In this document: piece by piece, positions 44,829-57,900 of the stretch
Layout: each line of letters opens with the position of its first letter
Position numbering within the stretch: position 1 is the first letter of the stretch
Assembly: GCF_009870125.1 (NCBI RefSeq)
Contig: NC_046680.1
Coordinates: 10,292,001 to 10,356,000, forward strand
Direction: 5' to 3'
Length of the DNA stretch: 64,000 nt
DNA from: Drosophila pseudoobscura
Lineage: Eukaryota > Arthropoda > Insecta > Diptera > Drosophilidae
Made by a program: the position numbers and the translations under genes
The notes under the pieces: generated by a model
Told to the model about the DNA's origin: nothing
What the model saw: the letters and a program-made list of their open reading frames with translations, nothing else
The model's database searches: none

Positions 44829-44857
44829 CTCGGCAACACGCGTTTTTTGTTGCCGAG
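44829..44857. repeat. Perfect 10-bp hairpin upstream of otk
   Basis: CTCGGCAACA at 44,829-44,838 and TGTTGCCGAG at 44,848-44,857 form a perfect stem around a nine-base CGCG-T5 loop. It lies about 1.1 kb upstream of the otk start codon. Confidence 0.6.
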
Positions 44858-45992
44858 CAACATTTGTAAACACCAGCAACATTTGAAGGCGGGCGGATTT
44901 GAAAGAATGGCCTTGCCGCCCGAATGTATCTCACACGGCAACCAGTTTTTCCATTTCCACGACAGTCGACGCAAGCAGTTCGTTCGGTTGTTCCGTGTTC
45001 CCTTGCGTCCGAATATCTCGAAAACTCCCCCCATTTCGGGGAGCGGGAAGCAGGCAAAATCACCCACCAAAAGCCGGTTCATTTCGAGTTTCGAGCCCAA
45101 TGCCAAGGATGCAGCAGATGGACAGTATTCCTCCAGTAGTATCTTTGGGATACAAATTAAGTTGATTCGTTGCGCTCTGTTCGGATCGGTTCGCATCATC
45201 ATCGGTACTCTGGGTAATTGAACTCCACCGTCACCGTCACCTCAGCGCCCGGTCCCGGTCCGTATCTACTACTCTCGGTCGTCTTGCAGTGCATTTTGTG
45301 TATCTAGATACCTTTGTCGGCGTATCGGCGTATCCGTAAACTGTTACTGCACCTCTTACTGTCGCTCTGCCCCGGTCGCTTGTCCCTTGTCGCTTGTCAA
45401 TCTAGGCACTGATAAAAAAGCAGTAACCACGAAACATAAACCAACAACGCGGCTACGCGACAGACAACAGACTACAGACAGCAAGTGCCCCGTATCTCTT
45501 TGAGGCCCCCGAGTTGTCTCCGTGTGCTCGTTGATAAATGCATTTCATGCGTTCCAGCTATGTAAATAGCAATTTAATTTGAGTGTCCACAGTAAATATC
45601 GAAAAACCGACCCGACACACACACAGCTCCTCCGATTCCGGGACCCAGGGACCAAGGAGCCCGTCGAAAAGGCCATTCAGCAATTGGACTCGACGTCTGC
45701 AGTCGTCTGGCAGCCAAATATTGAATATTTACAGATGCTTTGAGTGGATATTCGAGTGCCTGGCACTTACTTGGCAGCAGCTCTCCCCGACCAGGCTCTG
45801 AGCCGATGGATAGTCGCCTGACTATATCAACGGATTGTCAGCACATAATACCCTTCAATCCGATTCGTGAGTGTCCTCCCGCGTGATTCGAGTGTGTGTG
45901 TGTGATTGCGAGGCTTTATCCCCGCTAATTGGCCAGAGAAAGACCGAAAGAGAGACAGAGAAAGAGAGAGAGAGCGAAAAGGAGTACAAACT

Positions 45993-48900
45993 ATGGATAT
46001 GGATGTGATGATGATCTCGATGTGCATCCTGGCGAGCACCTTGATGGGTAAGGAATCAATCATTGAATGGGATGGGATGGAATCATGGGTGATCCGTGAG
46101 AAATCTAATCAATATTTAATTGAAATTGAAATTCTTATCAATGTTGTTTTGATGTTCGGAGCTTGAGAAATTGCATTAACCGACTTCAAAGAACTTCAAA
46201 GGATTCATATCCATTCACATCTTGCTACGTAGCTGGATACATCCTCATCTGCCATCGTCTGGGTGGGTGGCCGCCTGGGTGCCTGGGTAACCATGGTCCC
46301 TGTCGGGCCTTTGTATCTGCATACAATTGAGCTCTGAATAGCGGCAGCAGCGTGCAAAATGACTCAATTAGAAGCCGGACAGAAGCAGGAGTCTTTCATG
46401 TTCAAGGCAGCGGGAGAGGTAGCCGATGGAATGATTATGAGACCCAAAATGAGGTCCTTAGGCAAACAGGACGGCAGCCGGCAAAGGACATGTCATGACA
46501 GGCAGGCACAGGCAGGCGGACAAGGATCTGTGCATGGCCACTTGAAAGGGGACAGGCAATGCCGAAATTTCAGCTAATCAAATATAGTTTAGGGCAAGGA
46601 TCATACGCGATCTCAAGAGGCCCACAGCACACACACAAACACTTAGGCCAGCTGAGGTCCTTGGAGGCGACTGCTGCGTTTGTGTGTGTGTGTGTGTGTG
46701 TGGCAGGATAGAGCCAGCAACTGCTGACGGCTGACGGTTAAGTAGCACAAAGGCAAACAGCCGCAAACAAAGGGCGTCCCCCCGTCCAGACGACAGACAG
46801 GAAAGGAGAGGGCGAAAGGGCGAGAGTGAGGCACATAGAGAGAGAGAGAGAGAGAGAGAGAGGCCTTGCCATATTTCAAAATCTGTGCAACGAACGCCAC
46901 GCCACAGAGGTCCATTATTTGTATGGCAAATAATATGCCATGGCTGTCCTGTCTCTCCGTCTGTTCCGTGCGCCAGTGTGTGTGTGAGTTCCTTTTGTGT
47001 GGCAGTCATAATTTGTTATTCAAGCATGCAAAATGCTGCATGCAACATGCCCAGCCGAGCCGCACCGCGGCAGGGCAGGACAGAGCAGCTGTGTGGCAAC
47101 TACAACTCAGCTTTCCTGCCTCTCTATGCCACTCCACTCCCACTGCGGCCTGTCTGCTTCATCTTGAGCAATCTTAAAGCCTTCAAGTTGAAAGTTCACT
47201 CGAGAGCGCTCTCAGAATTGCAAGAAATTAGGCTTTCATTCAGATTCAGACGAATGTTGACGGAGCTCGGGGAGGAATCCGCCGGCAAGCCCGAGAATGA
47301 TTAGCATTTGTGGAACCTCCGAGACCTGACTTTTTACCAGCGACAAGGCCCCATCAAAACGAACATCCTTTCACCCTCAAAGCCAGAGCCCCAGATCACA
47401 AACTTTTGACGGGTAATTGTCAGTCGCAGTCATTTCCTCCTGCCCGTTTTCATTCCCATGTTGACTTGCAGTTTCTCCCCTGGATAAAGGTTTTTCCAGA
47501 CAAAATGCCACAGATTCCAGACAACAGAGTGACAGTTCAGTTTCTTTTCTCCATCTATCTCTAGCCTTAATCGATCCCCGCCCCAATGAAATCAAATCAA
47601 AACGCCGCCCATGGGGAGTGCGGAGTGCGGAGTGCCTGATACCCGATGCTGGGGCAAGTTCAAGTGGATGCCACAGTGGGACTCCAGATTATTACAACAA
47701 TATTTCGCATTCATTGTGCTTAATCGACAAATGTTGCCGCACAATTTGTGGCAGTTGAATGTGTGCGTGTATCTCGAACTGATTCGGAATCGAAATCTGA
47801 ATACGAATCCGAATCTGAGGCAGAAGATGTTGATACTGACGAGCAGCAGGCCTCAGCAGTGGGTCTGGGAATGCTGCTGACTTGCTGATTTCGGTTATTT
47901 GAGCCAAACAAACGAACTAATTATCACACACACACAGAGGGGGACGGACGGAAGGGACGGAAGGAGACGGCGATGGAGACGGAGAAAGGCAGCACTATAT
48001 AGACAGATCAAGATGGGCAGTCGCTGGGCAGATGGACTGCCCGCTGCTCTGGCCTTGCCTGTCCCTGTGCACTGGGAGAAAAAAGGATTGAGTCCCGGGC
48101 AGGTAAAAGCCATAAAACATGGGATTGGTTGCCATTATCTTCCAAAAACCACTATATTTTTAAGATTTCTGCCTTACTTCTAGCCTCACTTTTCCTCTCA
48201 GTGTAGCCTCTTGGTCTCTGTTTGCAGCATCAACACTTTTTTCTGGCTGCTACCAGCTCCCTCTTCCCCTCACGCATCGGGCCCACGTCAGCGCAATCAA
48301 CGCCGGAGCCAAACGGGGCGCATATTTCTTTAATCGACGCCCAGTAACTGCCCCGAGATGGGGCAGCCTGCGACTGGGGGGGCACGAGGGGGGGGAGCTT
48401 GCCAACTTGTTTTCTGTACAGCAAATTAAATCGATGCGACTCGCACGCACAGAGGGACCAGAAGACCAGGGGCAGGGCCAGACTCCCATCCAAGCTCCTG
48501 CCTGTCCAACTTCCTTTACGGTGGGTCTCTCGCTCGCTTGTATCATAGCACGTCGACCGGCTATGTGACTGGCATCTGAATACCACTGCGCTGCGACTGT
48601 GCCCCAAACAGCAACAGCAACAGAAACTCGACTCGACTCGACTGCCTTGCCTTGCCTTGCGTTGCGTTGCCTTTAATGATGTTGTTGCTGGTGTGGTTCT
48701 GTGTCTGCTTATTGATTCCTTGTCGTAGTCGTGGTCGTGGTTCTCGGTCTCGCTCTCGGTCTGGGTCTGGTTCGTGGCCCCCACAATCTGAGGTGTTGCC
48801 TCAAATTGCTCCAATTAGTGGCCAAATATAATGGTTGCCGTTTTGTAGTTCTCCTCGTGGTGTAATCAAGAATAATTACTTTCGAATTGCATGGCTTTTA

Positions 48901-51900
48901 CTCGATGGATGCGATGCGGTTCAACATAAACTGCAACTCCGCTCCGGCTTCAGGTGCTGTGGTGGCGCCTCCCCAAAAGTTGTGGCCGCATAAGCCCAAC
49001 TTTTATGCACATACTCGTATGAATATATTCAATACTTTGCTGCATTTCATTTCTGGCTCATTAAGTAATCCCATTAACATTTAAACGTGTTTTCTGGCCC
49101 CGTAGCACCGCAGGATAATTCCCATAAACTGCACTCGCGGATGTTGATTCAATATACGAACAAATAACGAGTAAATTGCATTCACCCAGAGAGAAAGAAT
49201 ATTCTATACAAAAACAAATACAAATTAAAATATAAAAAAATACACATAATAAAATGAATAAAAACATATTTTCCCTTTGTGCATTTTTTTTTGGTTAAAA
49301 AAGCCTCTCGACCGGCTTTTAATTATGTTGGCTCTGAAAACGTTTTTGCTTATTTTATTTTCCCCCATTTATACATTGTAATTTTAGTAGAGGGCACGCA
49401 ACGATGCAGGGACCTTTGCTATAGGGTATGGGATATGAAATACCCTGTTTCCAAAGGGGTATCCTGGCTAGCATCAGATACAATCTAGCTCTTGCTCTAA
49501 AGAGTATAGGATGAAGCTAGGAATGGAGACAGGAATCTTTGGGAATCATTCTGGCTTCTTGTCAGTTGTTGGAAGACTTTTAGGTACCCCTTGGTATATT
49601 TTTTGGGGACTATCCAAAGCTATTTAAATATTTATCCTACCTTCTTCTGATAGATGATAAATAAATGGGTAGAGTATTGTATCCTTCGGAGGTTTCATGT
49701 GAAATTTCTTTTCCCCCTTTCAGTGTGCTTTTTTTTTGCTCAACATAATTACATTTAACCTAAACACCGTAATTTGTGCAGCTTAAGCGCATTTAATTTG
49801 TTAAACCAATTAAATGCAATTATGCTTAGTGCATTTTTTTGGCAACACTCTTTAATCATAAATATTATGTAAAGGGGTTTGACTTTTAACTAATTTTAAT
49901 CCACTTTGTATTCAAATTGCAGCTCCCGGCTGGGCCAGCACAACGGGCTTCCTGCGCGTGCCCCAGAGCCAGTCGATTGTGGAGAACGAGGCCGCTGACT
50001 TTGGCTGCGAGGCCACGGATCCCGCCAGCTATTTGCACTACGAATGGCTGCACAATGGTGAGGCCATACCACAAACAGTCCAAACCCATCCATTCGGCTG
50101 TACTAATTTGATTCCTATGGCCGTTTCAGGTCGCGAGATTGCGTATGACAAGCGGGTCTATCGAATCGGTTCCCATTTGCATATCGAGGCCGTGCAGCGG
50201 GAGGAGGATGTCGGCGATTATGTGTGCATTGCCACCAGTTTGGCCAGCGGCGCCAGAGAGGCCTCGCCACCGGCCCAATTGAGCGTGATATGTGAGTAGT
50301 CCTCATTGTCCTGATTGCAAGAACAAGAACATCCCATCAAAGAAACTATCAAATTAATTTGATTAATGCTGGGTCTTTAATGGCATTCCGTCCACCACTC
50401 AACTGACTGAACCCATCCCATTCCATCCACTCTTTAGATCTGAGCTAACCACAAGACAGACAAAGGTAAAGAGGCATAAAAACGCAACCGAAGCAACCCG
50501 TTCTCGGGCAGCTGATGAAAGATAAAAACCGAACAGCGAACAGCGAACAGCGAAAGTTTTGATGTACATGCGTCAGGCGTCAGGCGTCAGGGGGCCCTCG
50601 CGGCCACAGGAAGTGCACTGCAGTGAGCAGAATGCAGTGCGAGGCAGTGGAGCATGCTACTGGCACCGCTCCCAGAGAAGAAGAACTGGCGGAGGAGCAG
50701 GCGGCAGGCAGCAGGCAGCAGGCAGCCGCAGCTCTGGTGGCGTGGCGGCCTCATGTGATTGATGTTCATTTAGTTGCATTTGCCTTTAAGCAGAAAAATG
50801 CATAAATTTAACAAACAACTCCGCGCTCCGACCCTGTGCGAGGAGTATCTATAGCCTCGCTGCACAGTCCGTGTAAACAAAACGAAAGTTTTTATGCACA
50901 ATCTGGACTGCATGTGTTCTGGCACTGAGGAGATCTGTGAGATCGTATAGATGGTGGCTGGTGGATGGTGAATGGTAGATCGTATCTGGGAGAGTTCTCC
51001 TGTCAGCACTGGCACGGCATTCGAGCGGTGATCAAAGCCACCAACCACCCAGCAGATGCAGAAGTGGATCTGCATCTCCATCCATTCATCCATCTACTCA
51101 TGCCATCGCATCTATCTATTTATAGCCCTCATCTCAAGTGTTTTTAGCTAATTAATTAACTAATTAATTTGTAGTTTTGGGAGTTGATTTTAATTGCTGC
51201 TGCTGTCTGCTGCAGCCTCTGGCTCCATCTGCTGTTGGCTGTTCGCTGCAGTGGGGTCTGGGCGAGGGCTGGAGAGGATGTCTTGCCGGTGGATGGTGGC
51301 TGGTGGCTGGCGCCAGCTGAAACTAAGTGGGTTATGTGATTATCCCCTTCCTCTTCCTCTATCAATCTCATCATTTTCAAGGAGCAGACACAAACTATTA
51401 AAATATGCATTGAATGATGTTGGTGCCTCTGCCTCTGGCTTTGCTCCTGGTCCTGGTCCTCGCTATGTTCCTCCTTTTCCTGTCAGGGGCTGCCCCCGGC
51501 TGCTTTTGTCTGGCTGTCTTAGCCATCCGTTGGTGCCATCTATCCGCTGGAAATAAATGTTCAATTAAGCGCAAGAAAAGTGACATTTTCGCTGGCAACA
51601 TTTAACAGATTCGAGAACAAACAGAGAAACGGAGATGATAATTCCGAACGAATAACTGATGCTCTAGAAGGTTATTATTTAGATATAGCTTTGGACTTAA
51701 TAGAAATAAAGGGATCGTAAAAAGTCCAAGACCAATGCCTGACAGAGCCACGGCACTAACTGATGACTGAAAGGAATTAAACAGACAGCAAAGCAACCCG
51801 AAAAACAAGTCAGAAACAGTAGCCAGGCCAAGAGCCAGAGCCAGAGCTCGGCCAGACCCCAGCCAGACATCTGCCGGGGCGGGTGGGGGGGTTGGGGAGA

Positions 51901-54900
51901 CATTCCAAACATTTGCACAGCCAAAAGGGGTTGTTGGACTCTGCAGCCAGGATACAGCCAGGATAAAGTGTAGTCAGCACGGGCTGGCTGGCCATTGAAC
52001 AGCTGAGCGGAGAAAGGCTGTAATGTACATGGAAATGAAATGCAACATTAACACGAAACATAAACATAAAATGAGAAATGGCAGCAGCAGCAGCAGCAGC
52101 ACGGAGTAACAGCAGCAGCAACAATGGCAACCAACCGCCAACAGCCAACAGCCAACAGCAAAGTCATAAAAACCAAACAAAATGCAAAGACACACCATCA
52201 GGAGGGGGGCCACGGCGAGTGGCTGTGGCTGGGCGGGTTCGGTGGGTGGAACAGGACAAAAGCAACCCTCGAATCAGCAGAACAACACCCCCATCACGTA
52301 GAGGCAGAGTCGCTGGGTTTTGTCTGGATATGGCTGATATTCTCCACAGAGCACACAGCACGAGTATCTGTGCGCCAGACCCAAGTTCAAGTTGAATGCA
52401 GTTTGGGCGGCGACTGGGGGTGGGGTGGGGAGGGGAGGGACGAGCCGGGCTAGAACCGGATAATTTTCATTTTGTGAATGCCGGAAAAACGCATAAAATT
52501 TTACGAGCCCAAGCTCGGAGAGAACATTAAAGGGGACGATGAGGACATGGACGAGGACGACGACGATGACGGCCTGGCAGACACTGGATGTAGGGCTGGA
52601 ATAGAAGCAGAAACTGTAGTCAACTTTTTGGCGCGCTCTCCTGTTCTCTCCCTGTCTATCTCTGTCTAATTTTCTGGTTTTTCCGTTTTTTTTTTTTTTT
52701 TGTTCTTTTGGAACATTTATTTTACTTTTGGCTTTGCTCTGTTGTTACACGAGTTGATCATTAGCAACTTTTGGCCATTTCACGGGGAAGGATGGAGAGG
52801 AAAGGCATGAGAGGGTAAGCTGGGAACAGGAGCGTAGTCTAGATATTAAAGAGGGAAGTAGGGTTAGGGGACCTCAATGCATACCACAATCTTGGAATGC
52901 CAATAACAGGCGGTGCCAATCCACAGAATTTTGGTGGATCGGTAGGACATAGATGTATCTTGAACTCGACTTTATCTAGGATTTCCTAGCTAGATATATA
53001 TTCGTCATTGAACCCCCTTGGGCCATGCCTCTGCAGGGGGATATATGTAGCCCCCACGCAGGCAACGTGCGATAATCGAATGTTTAACGTTTTAATTTGA
53101 AAACTGTTAGGGGTGGCCACGCAGGGGCGAGTGGGGGGCAGGGCGGTAAGCTGTAGTCGCTGTAAGCGACTGGCCAACTTTAATTAAAGATCTGATGATA
53201 ACGCCCAGAGGAAAGCCCCCCAAAGCTCTCGTAGTCGTACTCAGAGACGGTATAGATGGTGCCATAAATTTCCCCAGAAAATGGTCGAAGGAAAAGTCCA
53301 TGACCACAGTCCATGACAAGGAATCGGGTAAACATGAAACTTCATTGATATTGAAATCGAATCAGTTGATGAATCAGTAGCTGTCGTCAATAATCGAGTG
53401 TATCTCTGGCTAATAGTTCCACAAATGGATGGCAAATACTCGTAGTTGATTTCTTGAACGAGTTTTATCCGGATGAATTTTCAGATTGAACTGCTGCGCC
53501 AATTTGTGAAATGGGTCAATAACTTGTAAGCCGCTTTGTTCGAAACCAATTGAAGTGCATTCGAGTGGAGTGCTGCCTGCTGGTGGTTGTGGTGGTGCAT
53601 AAGTCCATTAGCGATCCACAATTACTGCCGGCCACTTCACAGTCCCTCGTCCACTTCTATGGGCTCTTGGTTTATGACAGCGCTGAAAACATTTCCACTC
53701 GAGCTGGAGCAACAGCTTTAGCCAGCCCCCAGCCCCAGCCCTTGCCCCCAGGGAAATAATCTATTTTTGATTATCAATTAATTATATTTTCATAAAAAAA
53801 GTCAACGATAAAAAGAAGTGCAGCGAATGCAGGGCGAACCGAAACCTTTTCTGTGGAGGAACAGAGTTCTCAGCTCCTATCTTATCGCCGCTTACATTTT
53901 GATGGAATAAGACCCAGTCGGCACACTTATACCGTCTTCGGTGGGAGGCGGCATCGATAACAGTCGATCTGGTCCCCAAAAACCAACTCCGACGACTGTC
54001 AATTTCTATATCTTTAGTTCCCCTGCCCCTGCCCCAGTCCCTGCCCCACACGCCATGCCCCATGCCTTTCGACATTTACTTCCACTCTGTTTACTCGGGC
54101 GAGCGTTTATTTCGCGTCTCTTTTTTTATTATGGGTCTCGGGTCTCCGCTCTCGTCTCTGTCCCTCTGCCACATCTCCGGACATTCCAGAGCCATGGCCT
54201 GGCATTTGTTTACAGCCTTTTGTGGTTTATGCCTCAGCCAGCGGAAAAAAGTTTAACAAATTTATTTTGTTTTGGAGCCACCACCCGAAGGCGTTGCTTT
54301 GCTTCGTTTTTTCTTCGTTCTGTTCTCAGTGTTGTTTTTCTATGTTTACCTCGAGTTGCACGACCAACGTGTGAATGATGGCCGCTTCCACGACAGACAG
54401 ACAGACAGACAGATTCTCCCCCCGCCTGCCCTCGATTCTGTGATGAGTGTAGGTGTCAAAAGATCTGGGAGTTGCCCCCAACTCAGTGCTCATGCTCGCT
54501 GGAGTCACCGACGCTGCACAGCACATCAGTCTAATGAGACGACGCTCGTTAATTAGCGAGCGGCGTGCAACGGGCCATCTAATTTGAGTTACAGTTAGCC
54601 AGGGTCTACGACCCATGCCATGCCATGCCATACCATTCCATCCCAGCCCAGACGGTAGTTAAGATACAGATAGGAATGCAACCCAAGGATATTCAGATTC
54701 AGAATGGTTTTAACTGAAAAACAACTTCAAAGCCCCTTTGTTACTTTTTTAAACATTCATCAGATACAATATCTTATAGATAAAAACCTACTCATAACTA
54801 TTTAAGCCGATTCATCCATCAGTAATGGATGCTATGCTTCTCTCCCAATAAGAAATTTCTTGACATTTCCTGACTCGTATTCGAGCGATAGTTTTGTATC

Positions 54901-57900
54901 AATAATTCAGCAAAGTTCGTACGAGTATCTGTCACAGATTTCCAGCTTACGTAGCCATTAGATACTTTTGTGTTTATCCGTGAGACACTTCACCTGCCAC
55001 TTTGCCACTCATCCATGCCATCCACTCATTCAGTCATCCATTAGATACTTTCGCTGGTTCGGGTTCGGCTTCGGGTTTGGGCTCTGGTTGGGCTGTCTAA
55101 GTGCCAATTAGTTCACTCTACTGTCATTCTAGTCGTAACATATACCAAAAGTTTATGCCACAGGCCGACTGAATGGAATGTTTCCGTCAGTATGTCGTTG
55201 ATGGGACGTGCCGGTGGTGCCCCACCTCATCCACACATAGAAAACAGAGCAAATACAAACACAGATACACATACGTGCATACATCTCAAACTTTTGACAC
55301 TTCCACGACGGCGACGGAGACGGAGATGGAGAGGAAGATGGGCCCAGGCTCTGTTTATTGAGTTGTTGCTGTCGCTCTGTATTTGGCTGGGGTGTTGGTT
55401 TTGGTGTTGCCATTGCCGAGATTGTTGTTTTTTATTTCCCTCCAAATAAGTATCTACAAATATTTAGAGGGATTCTTTTCTTGCTGTGTGCCCCCGACCA
55501 CCGACTCCCACCGTCGCAGGGCAAACAGAGGCAGAGAGTCGGAGCCCAAACAAGATTTATGTGCATATGTAAATTGGTGTTTTCTAACCGCAGTGTCCGC
55601 AGTCAGCAGTCAGCAGTCGACAGACCTGGCAAACATTCAGATAGGCCAAAAGAGAAATATCCATAAAACATACATCACACACAGCGGAGGCATGGCTTCC
55701 TCCTTCCTCCTTCAGCCTCCTGCCTCCTGCCCATCCGTAGATAAAGGAAAATTATGGCAGCGACCGAGGAAGAACCAACAAAATATCATTTGAATAAATT
55801 ATCCAAGAGCTCAAATGAGAACTTTAAGGCGAACAATCTTGCGGCGATTGACAATTATCACGCTGAGATACAAAAGTATCTCGCTCTCACATTGCCACAA
55901 TGGAGCCTCAGCGCCATCGCAGGCTGTCCAGGTCCGGAGATATGCGATGGCGAGGCAGAGATACGGCAGGGGACACGGGATGGGACAGTGCCACGGGGCA
56001 CAAAGGCTACGGTGCTGCGCTGGCATGTCTGCAACATGAGCGACCACGCCCCTTGCGCCTTCAGCTGCCACTAAAACATAAATTAAACCCTAGCATATTC
56101 TTCTTTTTTTTTTGTTTTGCATTCAGCCTGTGCTTTTCTTTTCTGCTTTTTGTGCTCTTGCCACAAAACTCTTTTCTCATGCAGCAATTGTTGCAAGTAC
56201 CGTTTCGCTCCACTCCGCTCCTCAGTCTGCCCCGTCTGCTCTGACTCCTCTGTCTGAGTGGATGGCTGAAGCAGTGGAGGAGGGGAATATGCTGCCACGT
56301 ATGAGCATTTACATGCATAAAGGTGCAAGAGTAGACGCGACCCTAGCCAGGTCCCCCGCCCAGCCCCTGCCCCTGCCCCTGCCCCTGCCTCTGACTGACT
56401 GACAGTTCAATTTATGCTTCCTCTGCCCCTTTAAGCGGCAGCAACGAACACAAAGATTGCTGGGGCTGAGCGGAGCGTCGTGTTCCGCCCAGAACTGACG
56501 ATAAAATGCACTTAATGCAGCGAGAAATTCAAAAGGGAAAAAACGAAGAGAAACTGAAATTTGCGCAGCCCAGAAAACGCATTAAGGCGAAATGTATCTT
56601 CCGGCTATACACGTACTATGCATATTTATGGAATGCCAGCCTATTCAAGGCCCAAAGGAAACCCGAATCGCATACTCGTACCATAAATTCAATTATTGAT
56701 CGTCTGTTTGTGCTTTTGTTTCTGTTTCTGTTTCTTGCAGATCTGGAGTCGGCCAGCGTGCAGCTGCTGGGCAGCAATCGGAACGAGCTGCTGCTCAAGT
56801 GCCACGTGGAGGGCGCCTCCGGGGACGAGCCGCTGCAGATCGAGTGGTACCGGGACAGCGCCAGGCTGGCCAGCTGGGGCAACGTCCATTTGGAGGAGCA
56901 TCGCCTGCTGGTGCGTCAGCCGAGTCCCTCCGACGATGGCCTCTACCGCTGCACTGCCTCGAACGCGGCGGGGCGGGTGATGAGCAAGCAGGGCTACGTC
57001 TACCAGGCGAACATCAAGTGCCTGCCCCGGCTGCTGAAGAAGAACCAGAAGCTGCCCGAGTCGTGGGGCAAGCAGACCTTCCTGTGCCGCGGCAAGCGGG
57101 GCGGATCCGGTGGCCTGGATCAGGCCCTCTCCCCGGCCCCCGAGGATCTGCGCATTGTCCAGGGACCCGCTGGCCAGCTGCTCATCAAGGAGGGCAACTC
57201 AGCCGCTCTCAGCTGCCTCTACGAGCTGCCCGCCGAGCTGCAGAACCAGCGCATTCAACTCCGCTGGCGAAAGGATGGCAAGCTGCTGCGGCACGTGGAG
57301 CTGGGGGGCGCCCTCCCCATACCAGGACACGCTCACGACTCTGGCAAGGATGCGCTGCTGCGCGAAGACGCCCGCCTGGTGCTGCACAAGCAGAACGGCA
57401 CCCTCAGCTTCGCCAGCATCATTGCCAGCGACGCCGGCCAGTACCAGTGCCAGCTGCAGCTCGAGGGCCATGCGCCCCTCAACTCCTCCCCCGGCCTCCT
57501 GGAGGTCATCGAGCAGCTGAAGTTCGTGCCGCAGCCCACATCGAAGAATCTGGAGCTAGACGCAGCCGTGGCCAAGGTGCACTGCAAGGCCCAGGGCACA
57601 CCGTCGCCGCAGGTGCAATGGCTGAGGGTGAGTAAAGTGCTTTTCATTTCGAGAGCACTCAAACAGGACGAGAGTATCCTCACTACGTCTATCCCCCCGA
57701 CCATGGCATGTACATATCTGACAAATTGGAAAAACTCGCGCAACGCGTCGCTGAGCAAACATTTCCCCTCCGAATAAACCATTTGATATGCAAAACTCTG
57801 TCCAGTCGCACGGTTCCATCTGGCCTAAACACCTATCTCCTCCTCCTGCCGTCGGCTTTCAGCTTTCAGCTGTCGCCAATGGCCAACCAATTTCGGCAAC

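Larger units (their letters stand above)
41684..45400. other. otk2-otk intergenic region, probably regulatory
   Basis: No protein gene is supported. The DNA is rich in CATAAA/TTTATG words, a CGACGACGAC run (42,616-42,640), CT (43,523-43,541) and CA (43,561-43,577) microsatellites. The long opposed open frames at 44,700-45,220 lie in GC-mixed promoter-like DNA and lack any recognisable domain. The otk leader is probably within about 45,150-45,990. Confidence 0.5.

Noticed and set aside
44708-45221. Long overlapping open frames on both strands (up to 164 aa) upstream of otk
   Set aside because: No domain, signal peptide or splice context; both strands are open at once, as expected from GC-mixed promoter DNA; the otk leader is expected here.
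48230-48814. 194-aa minus-strand open frame in the first otk intron as a nested gene
   Set aside because: Composition follows simple repeats (CTCGACT, CCTTG), with no recognisable domain or splice sites.
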